From Siphlonurus alternatus (taxonomy: Eukaryota > Arthropoda > Insecta > Ephemeroptera > Siphlonuridae): a stretch of DNA of 64,000 nucleotides. The position numbers and the translations under genes are program-made. Under the pieces are notes generated by a model, which saw only the letters and a list, made by a program, of their open reading frames with translations, was not told the origin of the DNA and did no database searches. The stretch lies in assembly GCA_949825025.1 (NCBI GenBank), contig OX463780.1, positions 49,125,280 to 49,189,279 on the forward strand, read 5' to 3'. This document shows, one piece after another, positions 25,880 through 39,299 of this stretch (within the stretch, counting starts at the first letter, position 1; each line of letters opens with the position of its first letter).

Positions 25880-27155
25880 AAAATATATATAATAATAATA
25901 TGAACGAAGCACTGAAGCATACGGGAGAAGAGTGAGACAGACTTGTATCTTTTTTACTGTGGAATTTATGCTTGAGACATAGAAAACATACATGGATTTT
26001 ATTTAAAAAATGTTAAGAAGTTATTGTCAATATAATGCTTTATTATTATTTTACTTGGTGAAATATTATAAGAAGGTTGTGACTTTGTGATGTAAATAAT
26101 AAGATAATGTAGGAAATTATTATTCAATGACAGTATTTGTATGTTATCTTCGTATATTTATGAAACCGAAAGAATAAACAGAGTAGGCCTATCATAATAA
26201 TATTATATTATGTGATACTAATAAAATAGCTTACCGGCATGTTACAGTTTATATGTTATTGATTAAATTTTTCCTGCTCAAAATTTGGATTTAGTACGTT
26301 TGCAGTATTTTTAAGTGTAATAATTATTTCATATTTTCATACATTTATTTTAATACAGGACAAAGGACAATATTACAGTCACAAGATTTCAGTTTCCAAG
26401 ACTAAAAATTAGGTGTAAAATGAATGACAATAACAGTGCGTACCGATTCGCACCTTTTTTTTTTCTTCCGAAGAATCATGGCATGCAACTTGGAAACGTT
26501 GCGTCAGTTTTTAAACCTAGTTCAGTGTCACTCTGTGCTCTCGGCCGAATATATGTCCCCGTACAAAATCGGGTTGAGACAACATACTGTACATATAACA
26601 CATGCAAGAAGGATTTTGACTGAACTGATCATGAAAAATCTAACTCTTTGCAGAGAGAGATTTATTTCTATTTAACCTATCTCCAAATAAAAGTCTTGGA
26701 TTTTCAGATGATAATAATTTAACCAAAATTTTTTCACTTTTGTTGGACTGTAAGAGCATACGAGCGTTGTGAGAGCCGGGTAGATTGTTTGGGATTTGAA
26801 AAACTTCCCCTTGGTCACGAACCCGGAATGTGGCAACATTTAGTGCAAAGTTTACATATCTAGAATGCACTTTTAATACGTGACACAGAAAGTGTTGTCG
26901 TACGATGAAAAATAAACACTCGCTAAACGATCTTCATCTGATTATCGTCAGGAAATTGGTGTTGCACTGTCATTTAACTAGACGATACAAGCTTGCGACA
27001 ATATTTTATAACTTGCAAAACTTTCTTATACAAAGAATTATATGCAATAAAAATACTTCATATTTTTTAAACATGGAAATTTCTTTATTGCATAAAACTC
27101 GTTTACAAGAAGAGTTAAAAAGTTGTAAGGATTTAAAAGTGAACAGACCACTGGC
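25880..27155. other. Gene desert
   Basis: No supported gene. A 19-nt string AAGGATTTTGACTGAACTG near 26609 recurs near 48159, perhaps an old repeat. Confidence 0.45.
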
Positions 27156-27573
27156 TTAAGGGCATTGGGTGTAGCACCGGTAGTTGGCAACACTGACGTA
27201 TCTTCACAATGTTAATTTTTGATCATTGCTCCTCGGAGTAATTTTTATGCTAGAGCTAAGCTGATTGCTGTAGTATCAAGATAATTAGTAGCCCAAGTGC
27301 ACAATTTGGCTAAATAAAGCCTGATTTAAAGAAAAGTATTTTTTTTATATTTTAGTAAAATGCATGTAAATTTAAAAAATTACTAAAAAATACTTTTCTT
27401 TAAATCAGGCTTTATTTAGTCAAATTGTGCACTTAAGCTACTAATTATCTTGATACTACAGCAATCAGCTTAGCTCTAGCATAAAAATTACTCCAAGGAG
27501 CAATGATCAAAAATTAACATGGTGAAGATACTTCAGTGTTGCCAACTACCGGTGCTACACCCAATGCCCTTAA
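27156..27573. mobile_element. Foldback MITE family B, copy 1
   Basis: TTAA edges, TIR GGGCATTGGGTGTAGCACCG, arms of about 190 bp nearly perfect to the centre. The second copy is at 53583-54002. Confidence 0.93.
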
Positions 27574-27579
27574 CAATTG

Positions 27580-29585
27580 TAAGACTGCATGTCAGGAGCG
27601 CAGCATAGCGAACTTCAATTTTAGGGTGCCTTTCTTACCTCTCTCAAAATTACAGCAATCAGGCAGGGAAGCGAACTTCTCGGGACATACCCCGACAATA
27701 GACAAAGAGATGCAGATTTGTAATTTTGAGGAGGTAATAAAAAGAGCACCTCACTGCTATCCCAATCGTTCAAGTTCAATTCAATTAGACTACGACGCCT
27801 AGGGGTGTCTAGAGATGTACATTGTTTGGCAGATAAATTAAAACAGCAATGATTATTTGTTGTCACAAAGTTAAACTCCCGATCGGGCTCGGCATAGAGA
27901 GCTGTGATAATGAGCATTGTACCATATGATTATTGATTATGTTTCACTTTATCTGCAAAGCACTGTACCAAAGATGGAGCTACCTGAAACATTTAACCTT
28001 GACACTGCAAGCGACAAGGTTTATTATTGTAAATCACGATGACTGCTGAATAGCAAAATGACAATAAAAAGAATAAGTGATTACATTATCTCCCAAACCC
28101 ACATGAAAATAATTATATTATAATACTGTACAGCTCTCCTCTATAATTTATAGTATAATTCATGCACTGCAATTATAACTATGGTATTTTTATGTAAAAA
28201 AAAAAATGGTTGAGAATTGTTGTATCGTGTCATGAAAACAACGTGAAGTAAATAAGCATGCAGTAAAATCGTTGCTAAAATTAAAGTTAATCAGAATCAC
28301 ATGAAGTTTTTTTTTTATCGTTTCAAGATCGTCATTTTTTTTTTATACGCTTATGAGATTTCATTTCCGGTTTCACAGAAACTTCTTCTTGTTTGGTATT
28401 ATTAAAGTTCCGGCCGGGTAATTTCCCCTACTTCATTTTAGAGAAAACTCAAAAACGAAGTCACGTATGTACTGATGCACACTCGAACATAAATTTATTT
28501 ATTTTAGTGTGACGTCACAACAATGGTCTCAAGGTCATTGCCAAGATGTAGGTCAGTGACCCCACTCCAGCAAATTACGTTCTAGCAGTTACTTTAAATT
28601 ACCAAACTTTTCTGCAACGTTTTTCAATTTTGTACCACGTATATGTTCAGGCAATTGTTGTATAAGTGTTATTTATATTACTGATTATAACATTTTATTA
28701 TTGTTGACTTTTTAATTGATATAAGAAGAATATTGTTGACTTAATTTATTGTTATTATTTAAAGTTAAGAATGAATGAATAAAATTTTAATATACTACTT
28801 TACTACTGTTTATATTTTCTGACAGTTTAAATTAATTATAAATAAACTTGGAGTTTTTATTAATATATATATACACATAGGTAAATAATGTTAAATAATT
28901 TAATTTCATCTCAAATTATATTTAGTAGTTCCAATCTTTGCTAAAATTAAATAACTTGGCACAAAACTTATTTGTTTATTTATTTTTTGCTCTCGTTTAT
29001 GTACGAGGTTCAAGGTCATGTTTTTTATTTTTTGTAATTATCGCCAAGTGAATAGTAAACAAAGTCCAAGAAGAATTTTGTTAAGGTATAATTTTAATTT
29101 TTCTTTACTCTGAATCGTGTTTTTTATATAATTTTATACCACAGGGTATGTGTCTTTTTATATTATATCGAGTATTAAATTAGTATAATTTATTCGGAAT
29201 GTTTAATTGTAATATAGAATCTGCTGTGTTGCTTTTAATATATTTTATATGATTTATTGCCCAGGTGCGACATTAATATTTATTAAATACCATGGTCTTT
29301 TATTAAAAAATGTATTAAACTTCATCGTTTACGATTTTTAAGGTCGGGTATCTCTATTAAAATATTTTAGATATTAAAACGATTATATTGCTTGATAATT
29401 TATTTATTTATTTCACCCTAAGTACAAATACAAAATATATTACAAAAATTAGGGTGCGGATTGCAACGAAGCACCGATGGCACTATTTCACTAAAAAGTG
29501 GTTACAATCCTTTATATAACTACTAATTCGTAGCTCAAGACAGTATTGTATCGCAGTATATGCTGTAATTTAAATAAAATACTGC
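27580..29585. other. Gene desert
   Basis: No splice-supported ORF. Contains the regulatory-motif cluster at 28510-28562. Confidence 0.45.
28510..28562. promoter_or_regulatory. Cluster of CRE, FTZ-F1/ERR and ecdysone-receptor type sites
   Basis: Within 53 bp: TGACGTCA (28510-28517), TCAAGGTCA (28529-28537, FTZ-F1/ERR consensus) and AGGTCAGTGACCC (28550-28562), which fits the one-base-spaced inverted repeat used by EcR/USP. Function not shown. Confidence 0.4.
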
Positions 29586-29590
29586 AACTT

Positions 29591-29648
29591 CTGTACAGCC
29601 TATGATCGAAATAAAAATTTGAATTTGAATTTGAATTTGAATTTAATT
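29591..29648 (+). mobile_element. Non-LTR retrotransposon 3' tail, copy 1
   Basis: CTGTACAGCCTATGATCGAA then ATAAAAATTT(GAATTT)n. The same string occurs at 39550 and, inverted, at 47040. The ORF portion is absent. Confidence 0.75.
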
Positions 29649-29649
29649 T

Positions 29650-30655
29650 TTAAATAAAATGCCATGGCATAAACACATTTATATTTATAATTAGTTAATT
29701 GCTAGCCATTTAATGCTACCTGAATTTGAAAATATTATTTACATTATAACACCACAAGCCCATGATAATTGATAATATCTATAGCTACTAAATACCAGAT
29801 ACAATCAGAGAACAAGTAATTTCTCGCAAGTTTTTATTGTATTTATTTTCAACCATTGTTCATTTCTATAGCTGATACACATTATAACAATATTATAACA
29901 ATAATTAACATGTGGTAATTATATTCATGAATATAAAAAGATCCTGCATTGATATATTCACCAACATCACCAATTCAATACACCGAAATTACAAATCTCA
30001 TTATATCTTCTTCAGTATATACAGCAATAATAACTAAACATATACGGGTATGTTATACTGCTTGTTTAAAATTTTGTAGTGCTGGTCGCGCCCAGTGCAT
30101 GGCCCCAGCACAGTTGCGTGAGAATAGCTCGCTGGTACCGTTATTTGGCATTTCTTAGACTTGCATCCACCACAGCAGTCTTGTTGGCTTTGCAAACGAC
30201 GGAACAAACTCGTTGAAACTTTGCGTTGGCCTCGTTAGCTCATGCGTGGCACCTTCATAAAAAAAAACGAGCATCACGAATAATTTGAAAATCCAAGAAT
30301 ATCTTCCTTCTTTGTTTCTATATAAAAAAATTATATATTCTTTCTTAAGGTCATTTGTTCAGGCGTAAATTATAAGGAAGATTTTGAAGTTAAAAATAGG
30401 AAAGGAGAAAGGTAACTGATGATTTTTGCTGATTATTTATTTACTTTTCAGCGTTGTATGATATTTAACGAGTAAGTGATGTTAGGTTCTATTCTATTAT
30501 ATAAAGAAAACAATCAGTTCTGTGTTATATTTAGTATATGAATAAGGAACAAGTTAATTTTATTTTGAATATAATTATTTTATCATCAGAAAAGAGCGAC
30601 TCACCACACTTTTTATAATTATAACATTTTCTCGATCGACATTTATTTAATCGAT
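29650..30655. other. Gene desert
   Basis: AT-rich; a modest GC segment near 30085-30240. No supported gene. Confidence 0.4.
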
Positions 30656-30659
30656 CGTA

Positions 30660-31000
30660 GTTTAAATTATGTATACTTCTCCCCCTTGAGCACGCGCCAC
30701 CATCAGAAAAGTGTCATATGTTAGGGGCAGCTGCTGGATTGCTTGCTTGCGAAACTTCTCTCTGGGAGAGCTAGCTGGAGCGATTGCAGCTGCTATAATA
30801 ACCAAAAGAACGACGTGTATGTAGACACGCGGCGGAAGCGAGATCGTCGTAATAATATCCACCTAGCCATGCAAGAACACTTTTTTTTAACATCGTTGAG
30901 TCGGCGCGGGAGTGCAAAACTGGTCCGACTGCCAAGTATTGCCTCGGGACGTACACTCCCAGCCGCGGTACCTTCGCCGTGACGTCACCGCTGAAATTAG
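30660..31000. promoter_or_regulatory. GC-rich island with CRE
   Basis: About 340 bp of raised GC with many CpGs and a perfect TGACGTCA at 30980-30987. Open frames on both strands reflect composition. Candidate enhancer, promoter or untranslated exon. Confidence 0.3.
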
Positions 31001-31004
31001 TCAT

Positions 31005-33340
31005 TAATCTTTATTTTATATCATACAAAATGATAGAAATTATTATATAATTGATTTATTTAATTGTTTTACATTATTTGATTTAGGCAAATGCAAACCA
31101 GATGTTTGTGTTAAAGGTCATTATAAATTATAAAAGATTAGAAAAATAGCTCTAAGAAAGTATTATTGTCTGTTTTTGAATATAATTCTATAATAATACA
31201 GTGTTCTCATAATATAATAAATTAATGCTGCATGGATCTGTTAAATCTTTCTTGATATAATCCGACAAATTTTGATATCGACATATATTTTTATGTAGAG
31301 AGATTACAGTGCAGTACTTTTGAAAACGATTAATGTTTATTCTTTCTAGAAAATAGTCATCGATAAACTATTTAAAACTTGTTCTTACACCCATAATAAA
31401 TTTATATTATTTATTAAAGTTATAACACACATTATTTAAGTGTGCTAAACCGGATTATAATTATAGAATTTTTTTTAAAGCAAGTTTTGAGAAAGTCTAT
31501 ACATACTTACTATTTAATAAAGTATGTACTATAAATTAATGTTTAAACATTTTATATATATAAAATTAATTTTGGCTTTTATTTTTATTTAACATGAAAA
31601 TAAAATTGTTACTCTCGTGTTTGGGGGTCGTAGACAAATAGAAAATTTCTCTTATTTGAATAACGACATAAAAACAGATTGGAACCCTTCTAGCGATGTT
31701 AATCCCACCAACAATGCCACGGCTTCTCGTGTCCCCCACGATATTCATTGTCATTACAGTAAGGCTCTTCTTGCTTTTTTGTGCTTACGACAGCGAAATT
31801 TTAACTTGTAAAATTTACAAAGCGATAAGATGATCAACACATTTTTTAAAAATTGTGTTTACTTTTATTTTATTGACCTCAGTTGATTGAGATCTCATGC
31901 AGAATCGGCTTCCTTGAATCGAACAAGGGGACTTTGAAATTGTCATCAATAGATGGCATTCAAATTTTGAAATCCTTTATCAGTTTTGTGAAAACTGAGG
32001 TAGAAGTTTAACATTGGCCTTATGGACGGAAGCCGGAAATAGAGCTGTTGTAAGAAAACTGTCAGACTGAATTTGCTCAAACCATAAGCGATTATTTATT
32101 TTATTATCTCTTTTATGGGCACTATACAATAATATAATATATAATATTATAGTCAAAATTAAATTTAAAAATAAAAGCCCACGAGGCAAATCAAAAAGAT
32201 TGCGGAGAGCAGTCCATTCACCAAAGTTTTAGAACATTGTTGAATTTTTAAAATTTATTTCATTCAATTCCTTCTGACAGAAGTATAATTAGCTTTGAAT
32301 CGGAAGTATTTGAATGAGATTAATCGTTAGATATTATTCTAAAAATCGCCAAAACCTCAATACTCAAAACATCAAAAACTCGAAAAATAAATCATATAGT
32401 ATCTACATTAAAATTCAATTATTATCATATATAGATATAATAATTTCTTTCTCGTTATATTATTATGACATCGTGCTTTGTTTATAATCTAATGTCAATA
32501 AAATTAATATTCAATAGTAACAAATTTGAGACTTAAAAAAAATTACTGTTTAACTTCTTTCTTTTAAAGAAACGTGTTACAGTATAAGGCTGTAAGCAAT
32601 GGTAAAGTGTAGTCTTACTATATATACAGAAGAGTTACATTGGCTGCCATCGCTTGCTAAGGTACTCGTTTGACCCAACTTAATTGAACTTTTCAGTATC
32701 GTTATTTAGTATTTAATGAGAGTAAATATTCTATAAATAGAACGGATTGAGTAATCTTTGTTTACATTACGACCAGAGAGCTTAAAATACTTGGTCACGT
32801 GATTGAGGTGTTGTTAATTTACGTTGTTTTGAAAGCTCTACTATTCGTGAACGACATTATGTCTAAAAGTGCATAAAAAATCGAGTACAAAAAAACATAC
32901 AGAATGAACAAGCATAATGAAAGGAATTTTTAAAATAGAAAAGTGTTAACAATTGCATTCTCTTTTTGATATTTCTTTTAGTATTTTTTCATGGCGTAAA
33001 AAGGCTCATCTCTTATTGTTGTTATAATTTAAAGGGCATATTGTCATCCCTAGAAAGTTATGGTCAGTTTAAATTCCACCCTTAGTATTTTAAGGTCCCC
33101 AGTGTCATACTTTTCTATTTTGCATCCATATAAAAGAATACAATCTATTATAATGTAAACTGATGTATATGATATTTGAAGTGGTATTATTTTTTCATAT
33201 TCTGTCTCATTGTCGACTTATATACATTCAAATTTATTTTATATTCCCGATAGAAGTAGCCGGAAGTGAGATATTTCTGATCTTCATGTGGTTTGAAAAT
33301 TTGCAAACAATCAGTACTCTTATAGAGGCTTATATATTAT
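31005..33340. other. Gene desert
   Basis: AT-rich, no supported gene or structured repeat. Confidence 0.5.
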
Positions 33341-33344
33341 ATGC

Positions 33345-33610
33345 TTCAAGTTGGTCACGATGTTCATTTATGTCACTAAGGTCCATTTTGCACTTGAAAA
33401 TGAAGCATTATTTTTTTTAAACTTTTCTCGGTTAGAAAATAACGTAAAAATCTCAATTATTTAAGTGCTGTATTTTTCGGTTTTGACCGACGTTCCGTAA
33501 AAAATCTTCTTGGTGTGAAAAGACGAATTCACGTTTGTTTTTTGTTTTTTTTTTCTACATATAGGTTTAGATAGGACGTTGGGAACACCGAAAAATCAGC
33601 TGACTATTAA
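33345..33610. mobile_element. Degraded copy of the 24087-24381 element
   Basis: Shares GTCACTAAGGTCCAT-like, GCACTTGAAAATGAAGCA, ACTTTTCTCGGTTA and ACCGAAAAATCAGCTGACT in the same order, but both terminal repeats are lost. Confidence 0.75.
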
Positions 33611-33890
33611 AAACCTCTCGACAAAGTTTCAAAATCCAAATAAGAATTGAACCTCCGGGTCGGGAATTTTGCATTGATTTGACTGTATATCAGGGAGGGG
33701 CCAGCAGCAAGTCACTTTGACAGGGTCGAGATTCTTACCTGACGTGGGGGGGGGGGGGGGTCCAAGGTCACTTAGAGAGTCTGTGATCTCGTGTACTGAG
33801 ATTATTATACTTGCCATATATCGTTACTAATTATTCAAGTCAGTTGACAGGTTATACTGTCTTTTTGTGTTTTATTCATGTGATTGAATT

Positions 33891-34281
33891 TTAAGGTAGA
33901 GATAACGCCGAACAGCTGTTTGACGTAATCCCCTTTGATTAACATGTAAACCTTAGCAAATTGACAAAAATTCTGAAATTTTTTTGAGAGGCAGATAGTG
34001 CCTAAAAGCCATAGAAAAAAATTCAAAACAATTTAACGAGCCGATTTTTTTTTAATTAATATTTTTAATTTTCAGCATAGGGCTTTCCCATGGAGAGCCA
34101 AAATAAAAAATTAATTTAAAAAAATTGGCTCGTTAAATGTTTTTGAAACTTTTTCTATGGCTTTTAGGCACTAATATCTGCCTCTAAAAAAAAATTCAGA
34201 ATTTTTGTCAATTTGCTAAAGTTTACATGGTAATCAAAAGGGATTACGTCGAACAGCTGTTCGACGTTATCTCTACCTTAA
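33891..34281. mobile_element. Foldback MITE sharing family A ends but different interior
   Basis: TTAAGGTAGAGATAA at both ends, inverted, with TTAA edges. The interior (ACAGCTGTT, GGCTTTTAGGCACTA) is unrelated to copies 1-4. The arms are about 175 bp. Confidence 0.9.
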
Positions 34282-34696
34282 GTAATATTTTTTAGACAGT
34301 ATAATTTAATGTTATTTACACGTCAATTGAGGTCAAATATTCTGTAAGTTATGGTGCTTTGAGTATTTTATGACACTTACCTCATCCATTGTGACAAATT
34401 CCCGCTGTATACATGAATTATACGTACTGTACAATGCAGTATAGCAATGTAATCTGAACATTATATATTAATTATATAGCTCTTGTACTTATAGACTGCA
34501 GAAAGAAGCGATGCACTTATAATAAATTCTTGCTCTGGAGTATGCCTTCAAATATGCAGCAGTATACTGGTAGACAGTAATAATTTATTATATATATCTA
34601 TTGAATAGTACAACTACAAAAAATATAGTTTAACAAATAATATAAGATTACTTTCGACCGAAGTGCAAGCAAAGAGCACTTAGAGGTTGACATATT

Positions 34697-34735
34697 CTCG
34701 TTAGATCACCGAAGTCAAGCAACGTCTAGTGAGGA
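34697..34735 (+). pseudogene. 5S rRNA-like fragment
   Basis: CTCGTTAGATCACCGAAGTC and AAGCAACGTC match the central part of 5S rRNA, including its internal promoter A block. Sequence on both sides does not match. A 5S pseudogene or the head of a 5S-derived SINE. Confidence 0.55.
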
Positions 34736-34739
34736 TTGT

Positions 34740-37700
34740 TTCAAATAAAAATTACATTGCTCCCTCCCTGGGGTAAATTCATCATCTTACTTTCCACCCA
34801 GTGTAGTGATGCACTTGTGTGTGGTTCCCCCAGGCCATTGATAAAAAGTATAGAAGTGTCCGTCCTGACTGAGGTTTTTCACAGTTCCCTCAGCGAATGG
34901 TGGGACCCATTCTCTCCCTCCACGTCTCGAGATCATCGTAATAATATTCTAGTCTGTTCGCGGAGATTTGGATGTAATAATTTTTATTTTCAAAGACTTG
35001 AGCCCTGTATTTCCAGGATAAATGTAGTGTTGTACTGTATGTGTAATGACCTCAGTATAGATAGGAAGTATTAAGTTGCAATGAATGACTCTTTTGTTTT
35101 GCATTTACAGCACTTTGTGTTATAATTGAGAATTTCCCCGCAAGTAAGATAAGGGTAAATTCACATCATGCAGCACATTTTTCCTCCGTATGTAAAGATT
35201 CGAATACAGCATGCAGATAAGAACCTCCAATTTTATATTAAAATAATTTTAAAGTGAAAGTAAAAATTTATTTTAGTACAGTATATCTGGGAATATGTTA
35301 ATTGTTAAATATTCAAATAATATATTTCTATTTTAAATCTGCTGTGCTTATAAATTTGCATAAATTTTGTAACTAAGCCGTCTTAAGCTGGCTTATGTAG
35401 CCTATTATTATATATACGTATATAGTTCCACAGGAGAGCTTTGTTTAAAAAATTAGCCGGAGGTAAAACGAGTCAGATAATTCAATTAGTCTAATTGGTC
35501 TAATTATAAACTGTTGATTTAATTATTTCAGGTTAATATTTGTTCACCTACGGAAATTTGTTTACTTTGTTTGTGTCACGTAAAGTCTATGGATGTTCTT
35601 AAATATTTTTGGGATCGAGTTAATAATAAAATAATTGAGATTGAGTACTGTATAATTTCTCATTATGATGATCGGCAAATCTAGTAGAAATTACGTTCTA
35701 GCTGTCATTTTAGTTAAACATTTATACATTATTATAAATTAATTACCTCTAATGATCCCTGTAATTATTTCATTTGCACCAAGAAATAGACTCAAGTATA
35801 CAAACAAATATATATGAAGATAAAAAAAATCACGCTTATGTATAAAACAAAGTTGCATACTTTCCCCTGCCATAGATTTTCATAAGCAATGATATATTTC
35901 TTAATGTTAACTCAAATAATGTATATTCGACAAGACGAAACAACTTCGTCCATTTCGTGCAGCAAAACGTCTGCCACTGTCTGTAATGGCAGCTACGAAT
36001 TGGATTTCAGCCTGGGATATTGTCCACCGATTGTTGGTGCTCCCTCCAATCGATCGAGCGGCAGTGCGTTGTCTGCTTGAAATGTGTGACGACAAATGCA
36101 TCGTCAGCAGCCGGACACGCCCACTCTTATGCATGTGATGACGTTCTCTCATATAATTTACTTATGTTCGCCGGCTAACTACAGTATGTCCATATATTTA
36201 TTGTGATGGACGTAACAGCAATAATGGTTTATGTTTCAAGCTAATATGATGATATCGAAATACATTATCATGATAATTAATAATTATGTATTAACATTCA
36301 GTAAGAATTAATTGAAATATTGTACTAAATTGAATTTATCTTATATGTTTAATATTATTTTCAATCGTATCTTCATATCAATCGCTCTAGGGGGGGAGAA
36401 ATATGTATAAGAACCGTGTTTTTATAAAATATAGTCTGTATCTGTTTATAACACTGATTGCACTATTGTCAGTATTTCCGTGTAAAATGTAATCAATACA
36501 GTATTGTGCAGTTTCAATTAGTGCATGTAGAAATGTAGTCAAGGAGATTATGCAGAGGTCGTTGACTCTAAAAATATTTTAGAAAGGCACCAACGAATAT
36601 ATGTTATTATGATGCCATGAAATTATACTCCTGTGGTATATATTTACATTATAATAATATTTAGTCTGCTATCAAGTCCCTTGTCTGCAATGCGAGAATG
36701 AATATAAAAATGAGTCTGTTCGTAAACCCTATACTCTGAGCAAGTTTACGAACAAAGATCGTGACGTCATTTGCACTGCTCTCCCTACCCTTGCACTATA
36801 TTGATGTATTACTCTTTTACTCAGAGTATACTCTCTGTTAAAATATTTTTTGTTATTGAGGGTTGTTAAATGTAACAATATTTGTAATTTACAAATTACA
36901 ATTTCAAAATACGCCATACAAAGTAATACGCAATCTGGATAGGATATATCTTAGTGTTTTTTATTCACTGGACATAAAATTAGGGGTTAGAAAGTTCCAT
37001 AGCTAGCACGGTCGAATGTTCCTTACAATAATAGGTTAGGCAAAATTTATCGATCTAACAAGGGGGAGATCCTCTGTATCAACAGTTTGGTTGTTTTTAT
37101 TTCCCCTTAATATTATTTATATTAATGTCATTGTACATCTCTAAATGAAAGAAGCGTTGATAATATAATAACTTAATTTTATTGTGGATTAAATTATGTT
37201 AATGCATTTTTTTAAATAATTTAATTATTATAGGGTCGATTCACGAAAGAGTCGTACAGAAAGTTATCCACTAAACACGGTTATACTATCAGCCTAATTC
37301 AATGACACTAATTATGGTTAAACCTGGATAACTCTGTGAACCGTGCCAAATCTGCCTTACTCTGGGTATGCTAATTGTTACAAATTGATGTAATTTGATG
37401 CAATATTAATTGTTGAAGTGCATAATTAAAAGTAGAAGACACTGCCGGCTGTTTTTGGATGGAATTCTTCTTATTGATGAGATTTTTTTCTTCAATTATC
37501 GGATTTCTTACATTAACTAGCCTAGGTTTTTGTAAGGCATACGGCAGATACTGTATAGTAATTTGTCATCCTTAATAACAACTTGTTTTAATTAAGTGAC
37601 CGGATTTATGTTGCCTTGCATTCTTAATTTTTTTTTGCGGAAATATTCTGATAAAATTCAGATATTTTAGAAAAAATATTAATACAATGAAATCTATCGT

Positions 37701-38400
37701 TTATTCTTATTTCGCCAGTAATGTCTGACATTTAAAATTTAATGTAGACCGAAATTTTTGACTCTTGGAGTATTTCCGCTTATGTTGACAAAACGTTCAG
37801 CATGTCGTGTAGTGAGAAAGAACAATTAATAATTAACGGTAATGGGTACTTTGCGTAGTAGAGTTAGTGAAATACTCAACATGAATGAACGTACTTGGTC
37901 GCAATGGTGCTATTATATTTATATAGTATGTTTTAATTAATCACTTTTAATAATTAATTTTACACAGAAATGTGTTTATTTTAAAGTTATAATAAATTAA
38001 ATTTAATTGTTTTTATGTGAAATTATACACCTTTAAACCGTGACTAATTACTCAATTTATAAAACTATGACGGTCACTTGTTAGATAAACAACTATTGTA
38101 ATACACTTACATGGCTTGAAGCTAGAGTTCTGTAAATCGATGTAGGGGGGAAATAATTTGCACAGAAAGTATCGTTTTTCCATTCATAAAAAAATATATA
38201 TTAAAAACCGGTTACATTTTAATCATCGACACCTATTCTATATTTTATGTTTATTGATTTGAAAATATTTTGCGACATTACAAACACAAACTATATCGAT
38301 TTCCAGTCGAGGATACGATTTTACTTGAATTACAGTTTTAGTAAAAAAATATCAGACCCAAGTGTATACCGGAAGATTCAATAGAGGAGAGCTCTAAATT
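34740..38400. other. Gene desert with small islands
   Basis: No supported gene. A GC-richer island lies at 35925-36130 and a CRE at 36762-36769. Confidence 0.4.
37233..37347. mobile_element. Small MITE family D, copy 2
   Basis: CGATTCACGAAAGAGT, AGAAAGTTATCCA, CAGCCTAATTCAAT and AACCTGGATAACTCT follow the order of 17786-17920. Confidence 0.7.
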
Positions 38401-38435
38401 TTGTGCAGGCTTATCTTCTATCTGGCCATTCATCA

Positions 38436-38570
38436 ATTCTCCCCCCCCCCCCCCTCTTCCGTCTTCGGTGGATCGACTCACAATGACCCCCCCATTCAAT
38501 TAACGCCATCCATTTCGCGGCGATGGCCAACTAATTAGCTTCGATCTGGCGTGACGTCATAATAGTTGAC
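38436..38570. promoter_or_regulatory. GC-rich island with paired GCCAT motifs, homeobox-type core and CRE
   Basis: After a poly-C run: ACGCCATCC and GATGGCC (inverted GCCAT cores as bound by Pho/YY1), CTAATTAGC, and TGACGTCA (38552-38559) within about 70 bp. Confidence 0.3.
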
Positions 38571-39234
38571 AATTATCGTCACGTTAATTACATTTATTAT
38601 AATAAATATTACTCGCATGCAAATTATTTAATATATTTAATTTGATGTATTATTATGGTTCTAAATCTGATACCGCGAACGCTTATTTTAAATTAATTAC
38701 ATCCTACAAACATGAACTTTTCTGTACAAGGGACGGCGACGGTAAATAATTTTATTATTTTACGAAAAAATTCAAAGTTCTTGCAGGCGATCAAAATTAT
38801 ATTATTTTTGTAAGCATTTGCTATATTTTAATTTAAAAAATAGACATAAAAAAGTCAGATATATAATAAGGCGTTTATCTCTCAAAGAAAGATAACAAAA
38901 TGACCTTTCGTTAATATTTTTATTACATTTCTCCCAATTATTGACTTATGCCCTTTTAGACATGTTTTGCTATGTAAATTTATATTTTTAATAAAATATC
39001 TGATAATACCATAATATGCACATACATGCAGTCTTATTATTTACATAATAGAATTATTTATTTAAAAAAAACGCATGTATTAAAGATTATAATATTATGG
39101 CTTCGATCGAGATGTGTTTTTCCTAGTAGTGCGTGATCAAGAGTGGCGCTTGCATGATCGGAGGCGCCCATGACGCATGCAAACTCACTATTACCCCCTC
39201 CATATGTTTGATTGTAGTGGTTGTATTGTTGCAG

Positions 39235-39287
39235 AAACGACGACGTCGCGGCTGCTACAACAATGAGGACATCAGCGTGACTGACTA
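39235..39287 (+). other. Possible 53-nt untranslated exon upstream of tou
   Basis: The acceptor TTGTTGCAG and donor GTGAGT are both strong and enclose 53 GC-rich nt. One frame reads KRRRRGCYNNEDISVTDY, but splicing to the 48436 exon makes a TAG at the junction, so it would be 5' UTR if it belongs to tou. Spacing and splice strength are the only evidence. Confidence 0.3.
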
Positions 39288-39299
39288 GTGAGTATTGTT

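Noticed and set aside
26420..26675. Open frames of 67 and 83 codons
   Set aside because: No homology, no splice or start context, two frames open at once; AT-rich chance ORFs.
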